Assembly (NCBI GenBank): GCA_025357835.1
Contig: JANYLM010000148.1
Coordinates: forward strand, 1-64,000
Source of the DNA: Gammaproteobacteria bacterium
GTDB taxonomy: Bacteria; Pseudomonadota; Gammaproteobacteria; Steroidobacterales; Steroidobacteraceae
Reading direction: 5' to 3'
Length of the DNA stretch: 64,000 bases
The position numbers and the translations under genes are program-made. The notes beneath the pieces are model-generated. The model saw only the letters and a list, made by a program, of their open reading frames with translations, was not told the DNA's origin and ran no database searches. Shown piece by piece: positions 52,785 through 62,085 of this stretch. The stretch's first letter is position 1. Every line of letters starts with the position of its first letter.

Positions 52785-54641
52785 GTGGGATTTTTCGGGT
52801 TGGTTTGGCGAATTCTCGATCGGGTCCGCAAGGTCCTGCACTTGCTGTTGTTGCTGGTGATATTCGGATTCGTTCTCGCCGCTCTGCATTCGTCTATTCC
52901 CACCGTGCCGCACACGGCGGCATTGGTGATAGCGCCCGAGGGGGAACTCGTCGAACAGCTGGCGAGCGATCCGGTGAGGCGCGCGATCGGCCAGGCTTCA
53001 GGGGGGCCGGCGCCTGAAACCCTACTCAGAGATGTGATCGACGCCATCGCCGCCGCGAAGTCCGATGCGCGCATCAAGCTCATAGTGCTCGACCTAGGTT
53101 CCATGGGCACGTCGGGTCTTTCGAAGCTGCAAGAAATCGGCGCAGCGCTGCGCGAGTTTCGCGCCGCGGGCAAGCGTGTGGTTGTGGCGGCCGATTCGCT
53201 GGACCAAACCCAGTACTATCTCGCCTCGCAAGCCGGCGAGGTGTATCTGGATCCGATGGGGCTGGTTTACCTTGACGGCTTCAGCTACTACCGCATGTAC
53301 TTGAAGGATGCCATCGAAAAGCTGAACGTCGATGTCAACGTGTTCCGGGCCGGCACGTACAAAAGTTTTACCGACCAATTCTCCCGCAGCGACATGGCTC
53401 CCAGCGAGCGCGAAGAGAGCTCCGTGTGGTTGGAGGCTCTGTGGAATGCCTACCAACAAGACGTGACGCGGGCGCGCTCGCTGCCCGCCGGCGCGCTTAC
53501 TGAATTTGTAACCGATGAATCGGCCGCGCTGGCCGCCGTCAGCGGCGACGCCGCCAAATTGGCGCTGCAACGCGGCTTGGTCACGGCGCTGAAAAGCCGC
53601 CGTCAAATGGCGGACGAGCTGAAGGGATTGGTGGGGGAGGATGATGACACTCATTCCTTCAATTCCATCACGATGAATCAATATCTCGCTGCCGTACGCT
53701 CCAAGCATGTCTTGAAAGGCAAATCCGAATCCAAGGTCGGCATCGTGGTGGCGTCGGGGGAGATTCTCGACGGACATCAACCGCAGGGCACGATCGGCGG
53801 CGAGAGCACGGCCGATCTGTTGCGACAGGCGCGCTATGACAATGCCGTAAAAGCGGTGGTGCTACGCGTGGACAGTCCTGGCGGAAGCATGTTCGCATCG
53901 GAGCAAATCCTGCGCGAGGTGCAGACCCTGCGCAAAGCCGGCAAGCCCGTGGTGGTCTCCATGAGTACGTACGCGGCATCCGGCGGATACTATATATCGG
54001 CGGCGGCCAATCAGATATTTGCCAGTCCCACGACATTGACCGGATCGATCGGCGTGTTCTCAGTGGTACCGACCTTCCAGCGCACCTTGGAAAAACTCGG
54101 CGTCAAAGTCGACGGCATAGGCACCACCCCGCTCGCCGGCGATATGCGCCAAGACCGGCCTCTCACTCCCGCGACGCGCCAAATACTTCAGACTTCTGTC
54201 GATCACGCCTATGCGGAATTCCTGCACCGCGTGGGCGATGGCCGGAAGAAGTCGGTCGAGGACGTGGATAAGATCGCGCAGGGCCGGGTGTGGGCCGGCG
54301 TCGATGCCCAGCGCATTGGATTGGTGGATCACTTGGGCGGTCTCAAGGACGCCACCGACGCCGCGGCAAAACTTGCCGAACTGGGTTCCGACTACGACGT
54401 CGATTACATCGAGCCGGAGCTGAGTTTGCGCGAGGAGTTGCTGATGCAGTTGCGCTCCGAAACCCTGCGCATGGGTCAAATGGCCGGAATCATACCGCCT
54501 CGCAGCGACATCGAAAGGGTGCTCGATCCCGTGCTCGAGCAGGCGCGCGCCGTGGCAAGGCTCACCGACCCACGTGGTTTATATGCCTACTGCTGGTGCC
54601 GCGAACCGCGCATGACGCTCAAAGTGCTTGCCGGCCGCTGA
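52785..54641 (+). CDS. sppA: Signal peptide peptidase SppA (67 kDa type)
   Basis: A 618-residue inner-membrane serine protease that degrades cleaved signal peptides. An N-terminal anchor (VLHLLLLLVIFGFVLAALH) is followed by tandem protease domains. The general-base lysine lies in GTYKSFTDQFSR in the first half, and the nucleophile serine is in STYAASGGYYISAAANQIF in the second, as in E. coli SppA. The C-terminal end (YAYCWCREPRMTL) is unusual in having two cysteines. Confidence 0.92.
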   Translation: MGFFGLVWRILDRVRKVLHLLLLLVIFGFVLAALHSSIPTVPHTAALVIAPEGELVEQLASDPVRRAIGQASGGPAPETLLRDVIDAIAAAKSDARIKLIVLDLGSMGTSGLSKLQEIGAALREFRAAGKRVVVAADSLDQTQYYLASQAGEVYLDPMGLVYLDGFSYYRMYLKDAIEKLNVDVNVFRAGTYKSFTDQFSRSDMAPSEREESSVWLEALWNAYQQDVTRARSLPAGALTEFVTDESAALAAVSGDAAKLALQRGLVTALKSRRQMADELKGLVGEDDDTHSFNSITMNQYLAAVRSKHVLKGKSESKVGIVVASGEILDGHQPQGTIGGESTADLLRQARYDNAVKAVVLRVDSPGGSMFASEQILREVQTLRKAGKPVVVSMSTYAASGGYYISAAANQIFASPTTLTGSIGVFSVVPTFQRTLEKLGVKVDGIGTTPLAGDMRQDRPLTPATRQILQTSVDHAYAEFLHRVGDGRKKSVEDVDKIAQGRVWAGVDAQRIGLVDHLGGLKDATDAAAKLAELGSDYDVDYIEPELSLREELLMQLRSETLRMGQMAGIIPPRSDIERVLDPVLEQARAVARLTDPRGLYAYCWCREPRMTLKVLAGR

Positions 54642-54659
54642 ACCCTGGTATTCTTTACT

Positions 54660-55478
54660 ATGCAACGAAACCTTATCGCCGTTTCGCTAGTGGTCATTGC
54701 GGCCGCGATGCTTCCCTGTCAAGTACGGGGACAAAGTCTGTCGGGCAACGACCGAAGCGACGATTCTTCGGTGTCCGGCCCAAAAAAAGTGGTCGCTGAC
54801 GTCAAGCGTTATGTGACCGCGCCGCTGCACTGGGACAGTGTGGACTGGCTGTATTTCGGCGGCACACTGGTGGCGGTCGGTGCCGCGCATCAATTCGACG
54901 GCCGGGTACGCACGCATTTCACGGCCGGGTCGAAGACGCCGCTGGACGGCAAAGATACTCACAGTCTGCAGGACGCGTTACCCGCCGCCGCGGTGGTTGT
55001 TGCCACGGGCCTGTACGCGACGCTGATCGGTGACCCAGCAGGGCGGACGGAAACCTGGTCGATGCTGGAAGCCGGAGCGCTTGCGTCGACCACGACCCTC
55101 GCCCTCAAATTCGCCGCTGCTCGCGAGCGGCCGAACGAAACTACCGACCCGAATCGATGGCGAGGGCACGGCGACTCCTTTCCGTCATTGCACGTGACCG
55201 CGGCATTTGCGATCGGAACGGTACTAGCGGAATCGGGCAACGACGAATATCGCTGGATTCGGCGGTTTCTGGGTTACGGAATCGCGACAGCGACCGGCTA
55301 CCAGCGGCTCAAGCATAACGAGCACTGGCTCTCCGATACGGTCGCCGGTGCGGCGCTGGGGATGGCGAGCGCGCACTTTGTCATAAATCACGAAGGCGGT
55401 TCCGACCGTCCCGGTAGGCTGAGTTTTGTCCCCCTCGATCGCGGAGTCATGCTGACGTATAGCGTCCCTCTGCACTAG
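54660..55478 (+). CDS. PAP2 superfamily phosphatase (exported)
   Basis: A 272-residue protein with a signal-like N-terminus (MQRNLIAVSLVVIAAAMLPC), then a soluble stretch and a PAP2 domain. The three phosphatase motifs are K-x6-RP (KFAAARERP), SFPSLH where PSGH is usual, and YQRLKHNEHWLSD where SRxxxxxHxxxD is usual (Ser to Gln). The His and Asp catalytic residues are kept. It may dephosphorylate undecaprenyl or phosphatidyl substrates, but the substituted residues make this uncertain. It precedes dgkA by 76 bases. Confidence 0.8.
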   Translation: MQRNLIAVSLVVIAAAMLPCQVRGQSLSGNDRSDDSSVSGPKKVVADVKRYVTAPLHWDSVDWLYFGGTLVAVGAAHQFDGRVRTHFTAGSKTPLDGKDTHSLQDALPAAAVVVATGLYATLIGDPAGRTETWSMLEAGALASTTTLALKFAAARERPNETTDPNRWRGHGDSFPSLHVTAAFAIGTVLAESGNDEYRWIRRFLGYGIATATGYQRLKHNEHWLSDTVAGAALGMASAHFVINHEGGSDRPGRLSFVPLDRGVMLTYSVPLH

Positions 55479-55554
55479 TCGTTTCAGCAGCGACCCAAGA
55501 GTTGCTGCCCGAGGTTCTGATCGGTGTTGCCTCACTTTTTCAGGAATCTAAACC

Positions 55555-55920
55555 ATGCGAACACGTAAGAATCAGCCGTTCTCGACGCGCTTGCGTTTCG
55601 CTCTCGCGGGCCTCGTACACGCGTTACGCACGGAGCAGAGTTTCAAGACTCAAGCGTTTGTTTCGCTGCTAGTTGTCATCGCATTGATCATCCTAAGACC
55701 GGCGCCGCTATGGTGGGCAGTCGTGATTCTATCGAACGCGGGCGTCCTCGCCGCCGAATTGTTAAACACCGCAGTCGAACACCTCGCCGATCAATTGCAG
55801 CCCGAGCAGCACCCGCAAATCCGTATCGTGAAGGACTGTGCGGCGGCGGGAGTGTTGCTGATGGTCTTGGGCGCTCTCGCCGTCGCGCTGGCGTTGCTGA
55901 TCGAGTTGATCCGCCGCTGA
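55555..55920 (+). CDS. dgkA: Diacylglycerol kinase
   Basis: A 121-residue inner-membrane kinase that recycles diacylglycerol to phosphatidate. Three membrane helices are visible: AFVSLLVVIALIIL, LWWAVVILSNAGVLAAELL and GVLLMVLGALAVALALLIEL. Catalytic motifs are AAELLNTAVEHL (two Glu) and IVKDCAAAGVLL, with the Lys-Asp pair. It is slightly different from E. coli DgkA in the SAAV motif (here CAAAGV). Confidence 0.93.
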   Translation: MRTRKNQPFSTRLRFALAGLVHALRTEQSFKTQAFVSLLVVIALIILRPAPLWWAVVILSNAGVLAAELLNTAVEHLADQLQPEQHPQIRIVKDCAAAGVLLMVLGALAVALALLIELIRR

Positions 55921-56044
55921 GTTTTTGGTTTTCGACCCTGAACAGTACGGCCGCATTAAACACGCTCGCCAGGGTCAGGGCCGCCGCCGTTACACACATA
56001 GGCACATCAGAGTGCCTCCGCGTTCGTTAATCGACCGGCGGCAG

Positions 56045-57076
56045 CTAAAGGCTGGACCAATCCAAAGTGATCTTCCCGGATTTGCCGGAATTCATGATCT
56101 CAAAGCCTTCGCGGAAATCCCTGATTCCCAAGCGATGGGTGATTACGGGGCGCACATCCAACCCACTTTGCAGCATGCTCGACATCTTGTACCAGGTTTC
56201 GAACATCTCGCGGCCGTAAATGCCCTTGATCACCAACCCCTTGAAAATGACCTGGTTCCAATCGATGGCCGTTTCGCCGGGAGGAATGCCGAGCATGGAA
56301 ATGCTACCGCCATGATTCATGGTACGCAGCATTTCGCGAAGTGCCGTGGCGTTGCCCGACATCTCGAAGCCCACGTCGAAGCCTTCTTCCATACCCAGAT
56401 CGCGCATCGCGTCATCCAGGGATTCGCGCGCCACGTTGAGTGTCTTGGACGCTCCCATTTTTGCCGCCAGCCCGAGCCGATAGTCGTTCACGTCGGTGAT
56501 GACGATATGCCGGGCGCCGCAATGCCGCGCGATGGCTACCGCCATGATGCCTATGGGACCCGCGCCCGTGATCAGCACGTCCTCGCCGACGACATTGAAG
56601 GCCAGCGCTGTGTGCGTGGCATTGCCGAAGGGATCCAGGATGGAGGCAATCTCATCATCGATGGCGTTCGGCAACTTGAAGACATTGCTGGCCGGAATGC
56701 TCAAATACTCGGCAAAGGCTCCGGCTCGGTTTACGCCCACGCCCGCGGTGTTGCGGCACAGATGCCGCCGCCCCGCGCGGCAATTACGGCAATGGCCGCA
56801 GGTAATGTGACCTTCGCCGGACACTCGATCGCCGGTGTTGACGCCGCGTACCTCGCTGCCCACATCGACGATTTCTCCGGAATATTCGTGACCGACCGCC
56901 ATCGGCACCGGGACGGTTTTTTGCGCCCAGGCGTCCCAGTTGTAAATGTGCATGTCGGTGCCACAAATGGCGGTGCGATGCACCTTGATGAGCACGTCAT
57001 TGTGGCCGACTGACGGCTCCGGGACGTCCTGCAACCAGATACCCGGTTCCGCGCGCGCCTTGACCAGTGCTTTCAT
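56045..57076 (-). CDS. tdh: L-threonine 3-dehydrogenase
   Basis: A 343-residue zinc-dependent medium-chain dehydrogenase that oxidises threonine to 2-amino-3-oxobutanoate. Catalytic zinc ligands lie in [13 protein letters not shown] and [13 protein letters not shown]. Structural zinc is held by [15 protein letters not shown]. The NAD motif is [20 protein letters not shown]. It follows kbl on the minus strand with a gap of 9 bases, so the two enzymes of the pathway are coexpressed. Confidence 0.97.
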   Translation of the reverse strand: MKALVKARAEPGIWLQDVPEPSVGHNDVLIKVHRTAICGTDMHIYNWDAWAQKTVPVPMAVGHEYSGEIVDVGSEVRGVNTGDRVSGEGHITCGHCRNCRAGRRHLCRNTAGVGVNRAGAFAEYLSIPASNVFKLPNAIDDEIASILDPFGNATHTALAFNVVGEDVLITGAGPIGIMAVAIARHCGARHIVITDVNDYRLGLAAKMGASKTLNVARESLDDAMRDLGMEEGFDVGFEMSGNATALREMLRTMNHGGSISMLGIPPGETAIDWNQVIFKGLVIKGIYGREMFETWYKMSSMLQSGLDVRPVITHRLGIRDFREGFEIMNSGKSGKITLDWSSL

Positions 57077-57085
57077 TGTCGGCCC

Positions 57086-58276
57086 CTAGTGAACGATGCC
57101 TAAATCGCGCCCAGCTTGGCCGAACGCCTGGACAACCCTATCGAGTTGCTCTCGGGAGTGTGCAGCACTCATCTGGGTGCGAATTCGCGCTTTACCATGG
57201 GGAACGACCGGAAAGGCGAAGGCTACTACGAAGACTCCCTGCGCCTGCACTCGCTCCGCGAGGCTTACCGCCAGCGGCGCCTCGCCCAGCATGACCGGAA
57301 TGATGGGGTGTTCGCCCGGAATCAAATTGAATCCCAGAGCCTGCATCTGTTCGCGGAAATAACGGGCGTTGACATGCAATCGCTCGCGTAGGTCCGTTGA
57401 ACCCTCCAGCAGGTCGAGTACCTGAATGGTGGCGGCGGCCACCGGTGGGGCTATGCTGTTCGAAAACAGGTAGGGCCGCGACCGCTGGCGCAGCCAGCCG
57501 ACGATTTCCTTGCGCGCCGCGATGTAGCCGCCGCTAGCTCCCCCTAAAGCCTTGCCGAGAGTACCGCTCAGTATGTCGATTCGGCCGATGACGCCGCGCA
57601 GCTCGTGAGAGCCGCGGCCACGTGCGCCGATGAACCCGGTGGCATGGGAGTCATCTACCATGACCAGCGCGCCATAGCGGTCGGCCAAATCGCAGATCTC
57701 CTTCAACCGGGCGATCGAGCCGTCCATGGAAAACACCCCATCGGTCGCGATGAGGCGGACGCGCGCGCCTTGCGAGTCCTTCAACGCCTGTTCGAGTTCA
57801 TTCAAGTCGTTGTTAGCGTAGCGCAGGCGGCGCGCCTTGCACAAACGAATGCCGTCGATGATGCTGGCATGATTCAAGGCATCGCTGATGACGGCATCCT
57901 GTTCGTCCAGCAAAGTCTCGAACAGTCCGCCATTCGCGTCGAAGCAGGATGAGTACAAAATCGTGTCTTCCATCGACAGGTAAGCGCTCAGCCGCTCCTC
58001 CAGCTCGCGATGCACGCTCTGCGTGCCGCAGATGAAGCGCACCGAGGCGACGCCGTAGCCGAAGCGCGTAAGCGCATCATGCGCGGCCTTCAGCACCGCG
58101 GGGTGGTTGGCGAGTCCCAGGTAATTGTTCGCACATAGATTAATCATTTCGCGGCCGTCGGCGAGCCGTATCACGGGCCCCTGTGGCGAACCGATGACTC
58201 GCTCGCGCTTCAGCAGGCCTGCCGCGTCGAGTGCCTCCGTGTCACGGGAAAGCCGCTCACGAAATTCCTTCAGCAC
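57086..58276 (-). CDS. kbl: 2-amino-3-ketobutyrate CoA ligase (glycine C-acetyltransferase)
   Basis: A 396-residue PLP enzyme that cleaves aminoketobutyrate to glycine and acetyl-CoA. GTG 58276 gives [20 protein letters not shown]; the frame stays open upstream through the large hairpin but this start matches E. coli Kbl in length. Motifs include [13 protein letters not shown]-like [30 protein letters not shown] and the PLP lysine in [16 protein letters not shown]. With tdh it forms the two-step threonine-to-glycine route. Confidence 0.96.
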   Translation of the reverse strand: MLKEFRERLSRDTEALDAAGLLKRERVIGSPQGPVIRLADGREMINLCANNYLGLANHPAVLKAAHDALTRFGYGVASVRFICGTQSVHRELEERLSAYLSMEDTILYSSCFDANGGLFETLLDEQDAVISDALNHASIIDGIRLCKARRLRYANNDLNELEQALKDSQGARVRLIATDGVFSMDGSIARLKEICDLADRYGALVMVDDSHATGFIGARGRGSHELRGVIGRIDILSGTLGKALGGASGGYIAARKEIVGWLRQRSRPYLFSNSIAPPVAAATIQVLDLLEGSTDLRERLHVNARYFREQMQALGFNLIPGEHPIIPVMLGEAPLAVSLAERVQAQGVFVVAFAFPVVPHGKARIRTQMSAAHSREQLDRVVQAFGQAGRDLGIVH

Positions 58277-58334
58277 GAATAGCTCATACGTAGCACCTAG
58301 TGGCGTTCGTTCGTCGCTGCGAGTACGCGGAAGA

Positions 58335-58397
58335 GGGGTAGGTACGCATGGGGCGACTACTGAATCCGCCAGTGGTCGGCCCATGCGTACCTGCCCC
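58335..58397. repeat. 63-bp near-perfect hairpin upstream of kbl
   Basis: The arms GGGGTAGGTACGCATGGG (58335-58352) and CCCATGCGTACCTGCCCC (58380-58397) pair with one T:G. After a single G:G mismatch the pairing continues with CGACTACTG (58354-58362) and CAGTGGTCG (58370-58378), also with one T:G, around a 7-base loop. That gives about 27 pairs. Both non-Watson-Crick pairs would be G:U in a plus-strand RNA but A:C in a minus-strand RNA. The element lies 59 bases upstream of the kbl start. No T-run follows. Confidence 0.75.
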
Positions 58398-58568
58398 CTA
58401 TCTGGGCCCCAAGCCGCCGAGCATTACAAGTCCATTCGGCTCGAGTCGATGCCATGCCCGTTAGAGCGGGGTTCTTGAGGACCGAGTCGAGCCGTTCATC
58501 ACGGTATTATAGCGATTGCACGGCGATTTCGTGCAGGTTGCTGCGGATTTGTACCATGGTGGGAATTT

Positions 58569-58970
58569 ATGGAAACCGATGAGAATACCGATAATCATCG
58601 CCTTGACAAGTGGTTATGGCATACCCGTTTCTACAAGACCAGGAGTCTGGCCACTGCTGCGATTAACGGTGGGAAAGTGCATTTGAACGCCGAGCGGATC
58701 AAGCCGGCACATCGGGTTCGAATCGGTGATCGGCTAAGCCTCTCGCTGCAGGGATTAGTCGCGGAGTTCGCGGTGTTGGGGCTGCCGCAGCGACGCGGTC
58801 CGGCCGCCGCGGCGCAATCACATTTCCTCGAGACGCCCGCCAGCGCGGAACGTCGCGCAAAACTGCGGGACCAACAGCGGTTGGCGCAGGTGTCGCGGCC
58901 GCGGCCGCAGGCGCGCCCGGACAAGCGCGATCGGCGCAGGCTGATGCGCCTGCAGCGCGATCAAACCTAA
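58569..58970 (+). CDS. S4-domain RNA-binding protein, Hsp15-like
   Basis: A 133-residue protein with an N-terminal S4 RNA-binding domain: RLDKWLWHTRFYKTRSLATA, GGKVHLNAERIKPAHRVRIGD. It has a basic C-terminal tail rich in Arg and Gln (PRPQARPDKRDRRRLMRLQR), as in Hsp15 (HslR), which rescues dissociated 50S subunits bearing nascent tRNA. Its 3' end overlaps the convergent sixA by 4 bases. Confidence 0.88.
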   Translation: METDENTDNHRLDKWLWHTRFYKTRSLATAAINGGKVHLNAERIKPAHRVRIGDRLSLSLQGLVAEFAVLGLPQRRGPAAAAQSHFLETPASAERRAKLRDQQRLAQVSRPRPQARPDKRDRRRLMRLQRDQT

Positions 58971-59482
58971 GCCCATAGGTCGGCCATGCTCTCCGGGTCG
59001 TCCAGGTCGCAACTGACGGCGGATTCCGGCAGCAGCGTCTCCCAGGAAGCGTTGTGCCAGACGGCGCTGGCGAGTCCAGCGGTGGGCAATTCTCTTGGGC
59101 AAGGCTTTGGACCCAGTCGGCTCGCGATTTGACTCAAGCCGGGATTGTGGCCGCAAATCATAATGTGGCTCAAGCTGGGATCGCGCCGCGCGAGCAGCCG
59201 CCAAGTTGCCTCGGGCGTGCCCAGGTACAACTCCCGCGCGCACTGCACCTGCTTGTCATCGAGTTCGCAGGCGTCGGCGATGATCTCAGCCGTCGCCCAG
59301 GCGCGTTCGGCCGGGCTCACCAATATCAAGTCCGGTATGAGATCTCGGTACACGATGCGCGTCGCCATTTCCCGCGCCTCGATGCTGCCGCGGCGCGTCA
59401 GAGCACGCTCGAAGTCTTCCGCGCAGGCGTCGATGGACTGCGCTTTCCCGTGCCGTAGCAGCGTCAGTCTGCGCGTACCCAC
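58967..59482 (-). CDS. sixA: Phosphohistidine phosphatase SixA family
   Basis: A 171-residue histidine phosphatase. The phosphohistidine motif is TLLRHGKAQS near the N-terminus, and the second catalytic histidine lies in MICGHNPGL. SPAERAWATAEIIAD is typical of the family. The start is a GTG (59482) overlapping the Rieske gene by 19 bases, so it appears to be the last gene of the suf run. E. coli SixA acts on phosphotransferase-system proteins, but no PTS gene is near. Confidence 0.85.
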   Translation of the reverse strand: MGTRRLTLLRHGKAQSIDACAEDFERALTRRGSIEAREMATRIVYRDLIPDLILVSPAERAWATAEIIADACELDDKQVQCARELYLGTPEATWRLLARRDPSLSHIMICGHNPGLSQIASRLGPKPCPRELPTAGLASAVWHNASWETLLPESAVSCDLDDPESMADLWA

Positions 59483-59772
59483 AGATGGCCACCTTCAATT
59501 CTCGTTTCGAAGACACGCACGGGCTCGTACGCAGGCGGAGACAGCGCTTCCCCGGTGCGCATGCAAAAACGTGCGCCATGACGCGGGCAAATGATTTCCG
59601 CGCCCTCGATGGCGCCGCCGGTCAGTTCGGCGCCGTCGTGAGTGCAGACATCTTCAAAAGCAAAATAAGCCTCGCCGCTCTGCGCGACGGCGATCATGCG
59701 GCGCCCCACTGCAATCGAGATTGTTCGCCCGTCGGCCAGGCCCGTGGTGGGTCCCGCGTCGATCCATTTCAC
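59464..59772 (-). CDS. Rieske [2Fe-2S] ferredoxin-like protein
   Basis: A 102-residue soluble Rieske protein. The two cluster ligands pairs are CTH near residue 43 and CPRH some 17 residues later (motif C-x-H-x16-C-x2-H). SISIAVGR-type beta strands surround it. The size matches ferredoxin components of ring-hydroxylating dioxygenases or NirD-like proteins. No oxygenase is nearby; being third from the end of the suf operon suggests a role in, or a product of, Fe-S assembly. Confidence 0.85.
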   Translation of the reverse strand: MKWIDAGPTTGLADGRTISIAVGRRMIAVAQSGEAYFAFEDVCTHDGAELTGGAIEGAEIICPRHGARFCMRTGEALSPPAYEPVRVFETRIEGGHLWVRAD

Positions 59773-59798
59773 TACGATTCCCTCACATCAACATCGCG

Positions 59799-60350
59799 TT
59801 ACATCATGCCGGTTTGCAAGCGAGCTTCGTCCGACATCATGGTCTGGTTCCATGGCGGATCGAATACGAGTTCCACATCCGCACGCGTCACGGTTGGCAC
59901 CAGCTGTATCTTGTCGCGCACATCCTGCACGAGGACTTCGCCCATGCCGCAGCCCGGGGCGGTCAGCGTCATCTTGACTTCGACCGTGCGCGTGTCATCG
60001 GCGCTATCGTGAACCTCGCAGGCATACACGAGACCCAGGTCGACGATATTGACCGGAATCTCGGGGTCAAAGCAGGTACGCAGCTGCTGCCAGACGACAT
60101 TGCGGATGTCCTCGGTCGAGGCGCCGGGTGGCACTTCCGGCGGCTTTGCGATCGTCATACCAATCGCATCCGCGTCGGCGCCGGCGATGCGAAACAGATT
60201 GCCATCCACGTACACGGTGAAGCTCCCACCGAGTGCCTGCGTGATGTAACCAACCTGGCCAACCTTCAGGTTTACCTCAACGCCCGCCGGTATCGCTACC
60301 GCCTTGACGTCGCGCCGCACGGCGATGGGTTCGTTTTCATGTGAAGGCAC
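59799..60350 (-). CDS. sufT: Fe-S maturation protein SufT
   Basis: A 183-residue DUF59/MIP18-family protein used in Fe-S carrier or late-assembly steps. The central segment QLRTCFDPEIPVNIVDLGLV is the DUF59 signature, followed by VKMTLTAPGCGMGEVLVQDV with the conserved cysteine of PGCG, and VELVFDPPWNQTMMSDEARL near the end. The N-terminal extension of about 80 residues is normal for SufT. It lies 12 bases after sufU. Confidence 0.92.
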   Translation of the reverse strand: MPSHENEPIAVRRDVKAVAIPAGVEVNLKVGQVGYITQALGGSFTVYVDGNLFRIAGADADAIGMTIAKPPEVPPGASTEDIRNVVWQQLRTCFDPEIPVNIVDLGLVYACEVHDSADDTRTVEVKMTLTAPGCGMGEVLVQDVRDKIQLVPTVTRADVELVFDPPWNQTMMSDEARLQTGMM

Positions 60351-60362
60351 GGCGCATCCTGC

Positions 60363-60821
60363 TTATTCGGTCGTCACGGCGGGATGGCCCTGCACATCTT
60401 TCACCGCCAGCGCTGACGCCAGGGTGTGCCAGCAGAGGCTTGCGCATTTGACGCGTGCGGGAAACTCGCGCACGCCGGACAGGGCCGCGAGCTTGCCCAG
60501 CGCCGCATCATCAGCGTCGGCCGTATCGTCGGTCAGCAGCTTGTGCATGCGCTCAAAAATATCCGTCGCTTCGGCGCGGCTCTTGCCCTTGACCGCCTCG
60601 GTCATTAGCGAGGCCGACGCGGTGGAAATGGCGCAACCCTGGCCCTCGAAACGAATGTCGGCGATGCGTTCACCCTCTAACTTCAGCGTCAGGACAAGGT
60701 GATCGCCACACAGCGGGTTGAACCCTTCGACGCGCGCGCTCGGCGCCTCAACGGCGCCAAAATTACGCGGCACCCGGTTGTGGTCGAGAATCACGTCGCG
60801 GTATAGATCGGCGAGTTGCAT
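60363..60821 (-). CDS. sufU: Fe-S scaffold / sulfur-transfer protein SufU
   Basis: A 152-residue U-type protein. It starts MQLADLYRDVILDHNRVPRN; the longer frame is a sufS shadow. Cysteine ligands lie in NPLCGD, GQGCAIS and VKCASLC. The roughly 20-residue insert (LLTDDTADADDAALGKLAAL) between the second and third Cys is characteristic of SufU rather than IscU. SufU receives sulfur from SufS. There is no sufE here, so SufU should fill that role. Confidence 0.92.
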   Translation of the reverse strand: MQLADLYRDVILDHNRVPRNFGAVEAPSARVEGFNPLCGDHLVLTLKLEGERIADIRFEGQGCAISTASASLMTEAVKGKSRAEATDIFERMHKLLTDDTADADDAALGKLAALSGVREFPARVKCASLCWHTLASALAVKDVQGHPAVTTE

Positions 60822-60834
60822 GCAGCTTGGCTCC

Positions 60835-62085
60835 TCAGCGAAACATCGCTCGGGCCCGGCGTACCGAAGCGCCGAGCCGGTCGATTTCCTCGTACGTGTT
60901 GTAGAAGACGAACGAGGCGCGCGCCGTCGCTGGCAGCTTGAAAAAATCCATAACGGGCATTGCGCAGTGATGCCCCGTGCGTATTGCGATACCGTCCTGG
61001 TCGAGGATTGTGCCGAGGTCGTGCGCGTGCACGGCGTCGACCGCGAACGACACAAGGCTAGCCTTCTCGCGCGCCGTCCCGACGATGCGTAGCCCCTCGA
61101 TCTGGCTGAGTACCTTGGTTGCATGCAGCAGCAGCGCGTGCTCGTGGGCGTGCGCCGCGGCGAGGTCGATTGTGCCCAGGTAGGCGAGCGCGGCGCCCAA
61201 GCCGATCGCGCCGGAAATGTTTGGCGTACCGGCCTCGAACTTGTAGGGCAGAGCGTTGTAGGTGGTGCGCTCAAAGCTCACCGTCAGTATCATGTCGCCG
61301 CCGCCTTGCCAGGGTGGCATGCGCTCGAGCAGTGCCTCGCGTCCGTACAGCACGCCAATCCCCGTCGGTGCATAGACCTTGTGCCCGGAAAATACGTAAA
61401 AATCGCATGCGAGTGATTGCATGTCGACGTCCATGTGCGGGATTGCCTGGGCACCATCGACTAACGAGACAATCCCGCGCGCCCGGGCGCTGGCAAGCAG
61501 CCGACGCACCGGCAGCACGGTCCCGAGGGCATTGGAGACGTGCGCGCAGGCCAGCAGCCGGGTGCGCGGCCCCATCAGCGCCTCGACCGCCTCAGCATGC
61601 ACTTCGCCGTGCACATCCATCGGCGCGACGACCAGTTTTGCGCCGGTCTGCTCGCACACCATCTGCCACGGGACGATGTTCGCGTGATGCTCCAGGTGCG
61701 TGATCAGTATCTCATCGCCCGCTTTCAGCAGCGGGCGCGCGTAGCTCTGCGCGACCAGGTTGATTGCCTCGGTCGTGCCGCGCACGAACAGCACCTCGTT
61801 GCGCGAGCGGGCATTGATATGGCGCATCACCCGATCCCGGGCGCCTTCATACAACGCGGTGGCCTCCTGGCTCAGGGTATGCACGCCGCGATGAATATTG
61901 GCGTGATGATGGCGTTCGTAATCGTCCACCGCGGCTATCACGGCCAACGGCCGCTGTGCGGAGGCGCCATTGTCGAGGTACGCAAGCGGCTGCCGGTGCA
62001 CCTCGCGGGCGAGGATCGGAAAATCCTGGCGCACCCGCATGACGTCGAACGGGAGCACGAGTGGCTGGGTGGCGGCTGAGTTCAT
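60835..62085 (-). CDS. sufS: Cysteine desulfurase SufS
   Basis: A 416-residue PLP enzyme that takes sulfur from cysteine for Fe-S assembly. ATG 62085 overlaps the sufD TGA (ATGA). PLP lysine is in FYVFSGHKVYAPTGIGVLYG. LEHHANIVPWQ and the persulfide-loop region IAIRTGHHCAMPVMDFF (Cys in GHHCAMP) identify the group II SufS type. It is preceded by sufD and followed by sufU. Confidence 0.95.
   Translation of the reverse strand: MNSAATQPLVLPFDVMRVRQDFPILAREVHRQPLAYLDNGASAQRPLAVIAAVDDYERHHHANIHRGVHTLSQEATALYEGARDRVMRHINARSRNEVLFVRGTTEAINLVAQSYARPLLKAGDEILITHLEHHANIVPWQMVCEQTGAKLVVAPMDVHGEVHAEAVEALMGPRTRLLACAHVSNALGTVLPVRRLLASARARGIVSLVDGAQAIPHMDVDMQSLACDFYVFSGHKVYAPTGIGVLYGREALLERMPPWQGGGDMILTVSFERTTYNALPYKFEAGTPNISGAIGLGAALAYLGTIDLAAAHAHEHALLLHATKVLSQIEGLRIVGTAREKASLVSFAVDAVHAHDLGTILDQDGIAIRTGHHCAMPVMDFFKLPATARASFVFYNTYEEIDRLGASVRRARAMFR

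Noticed and set aside
55925-57013. 362-residue open frame on the plus strand opposite tdh
   Set aside because: It is the reverse-strand shadow of tdh, which has all zinc and NAD motifs.
58335-58397. Intrinsic terminator for kbl or the Hsp15-like gene
   Set aside because: No T-run follows on either strand and it lies upstream, not downstream, of kbl.
60822-61274. Longer form of the sufU frame
   Set aside because: The extension lies inside sufS and has no SufU-like sequence; the MQLADLYR start is canonical.
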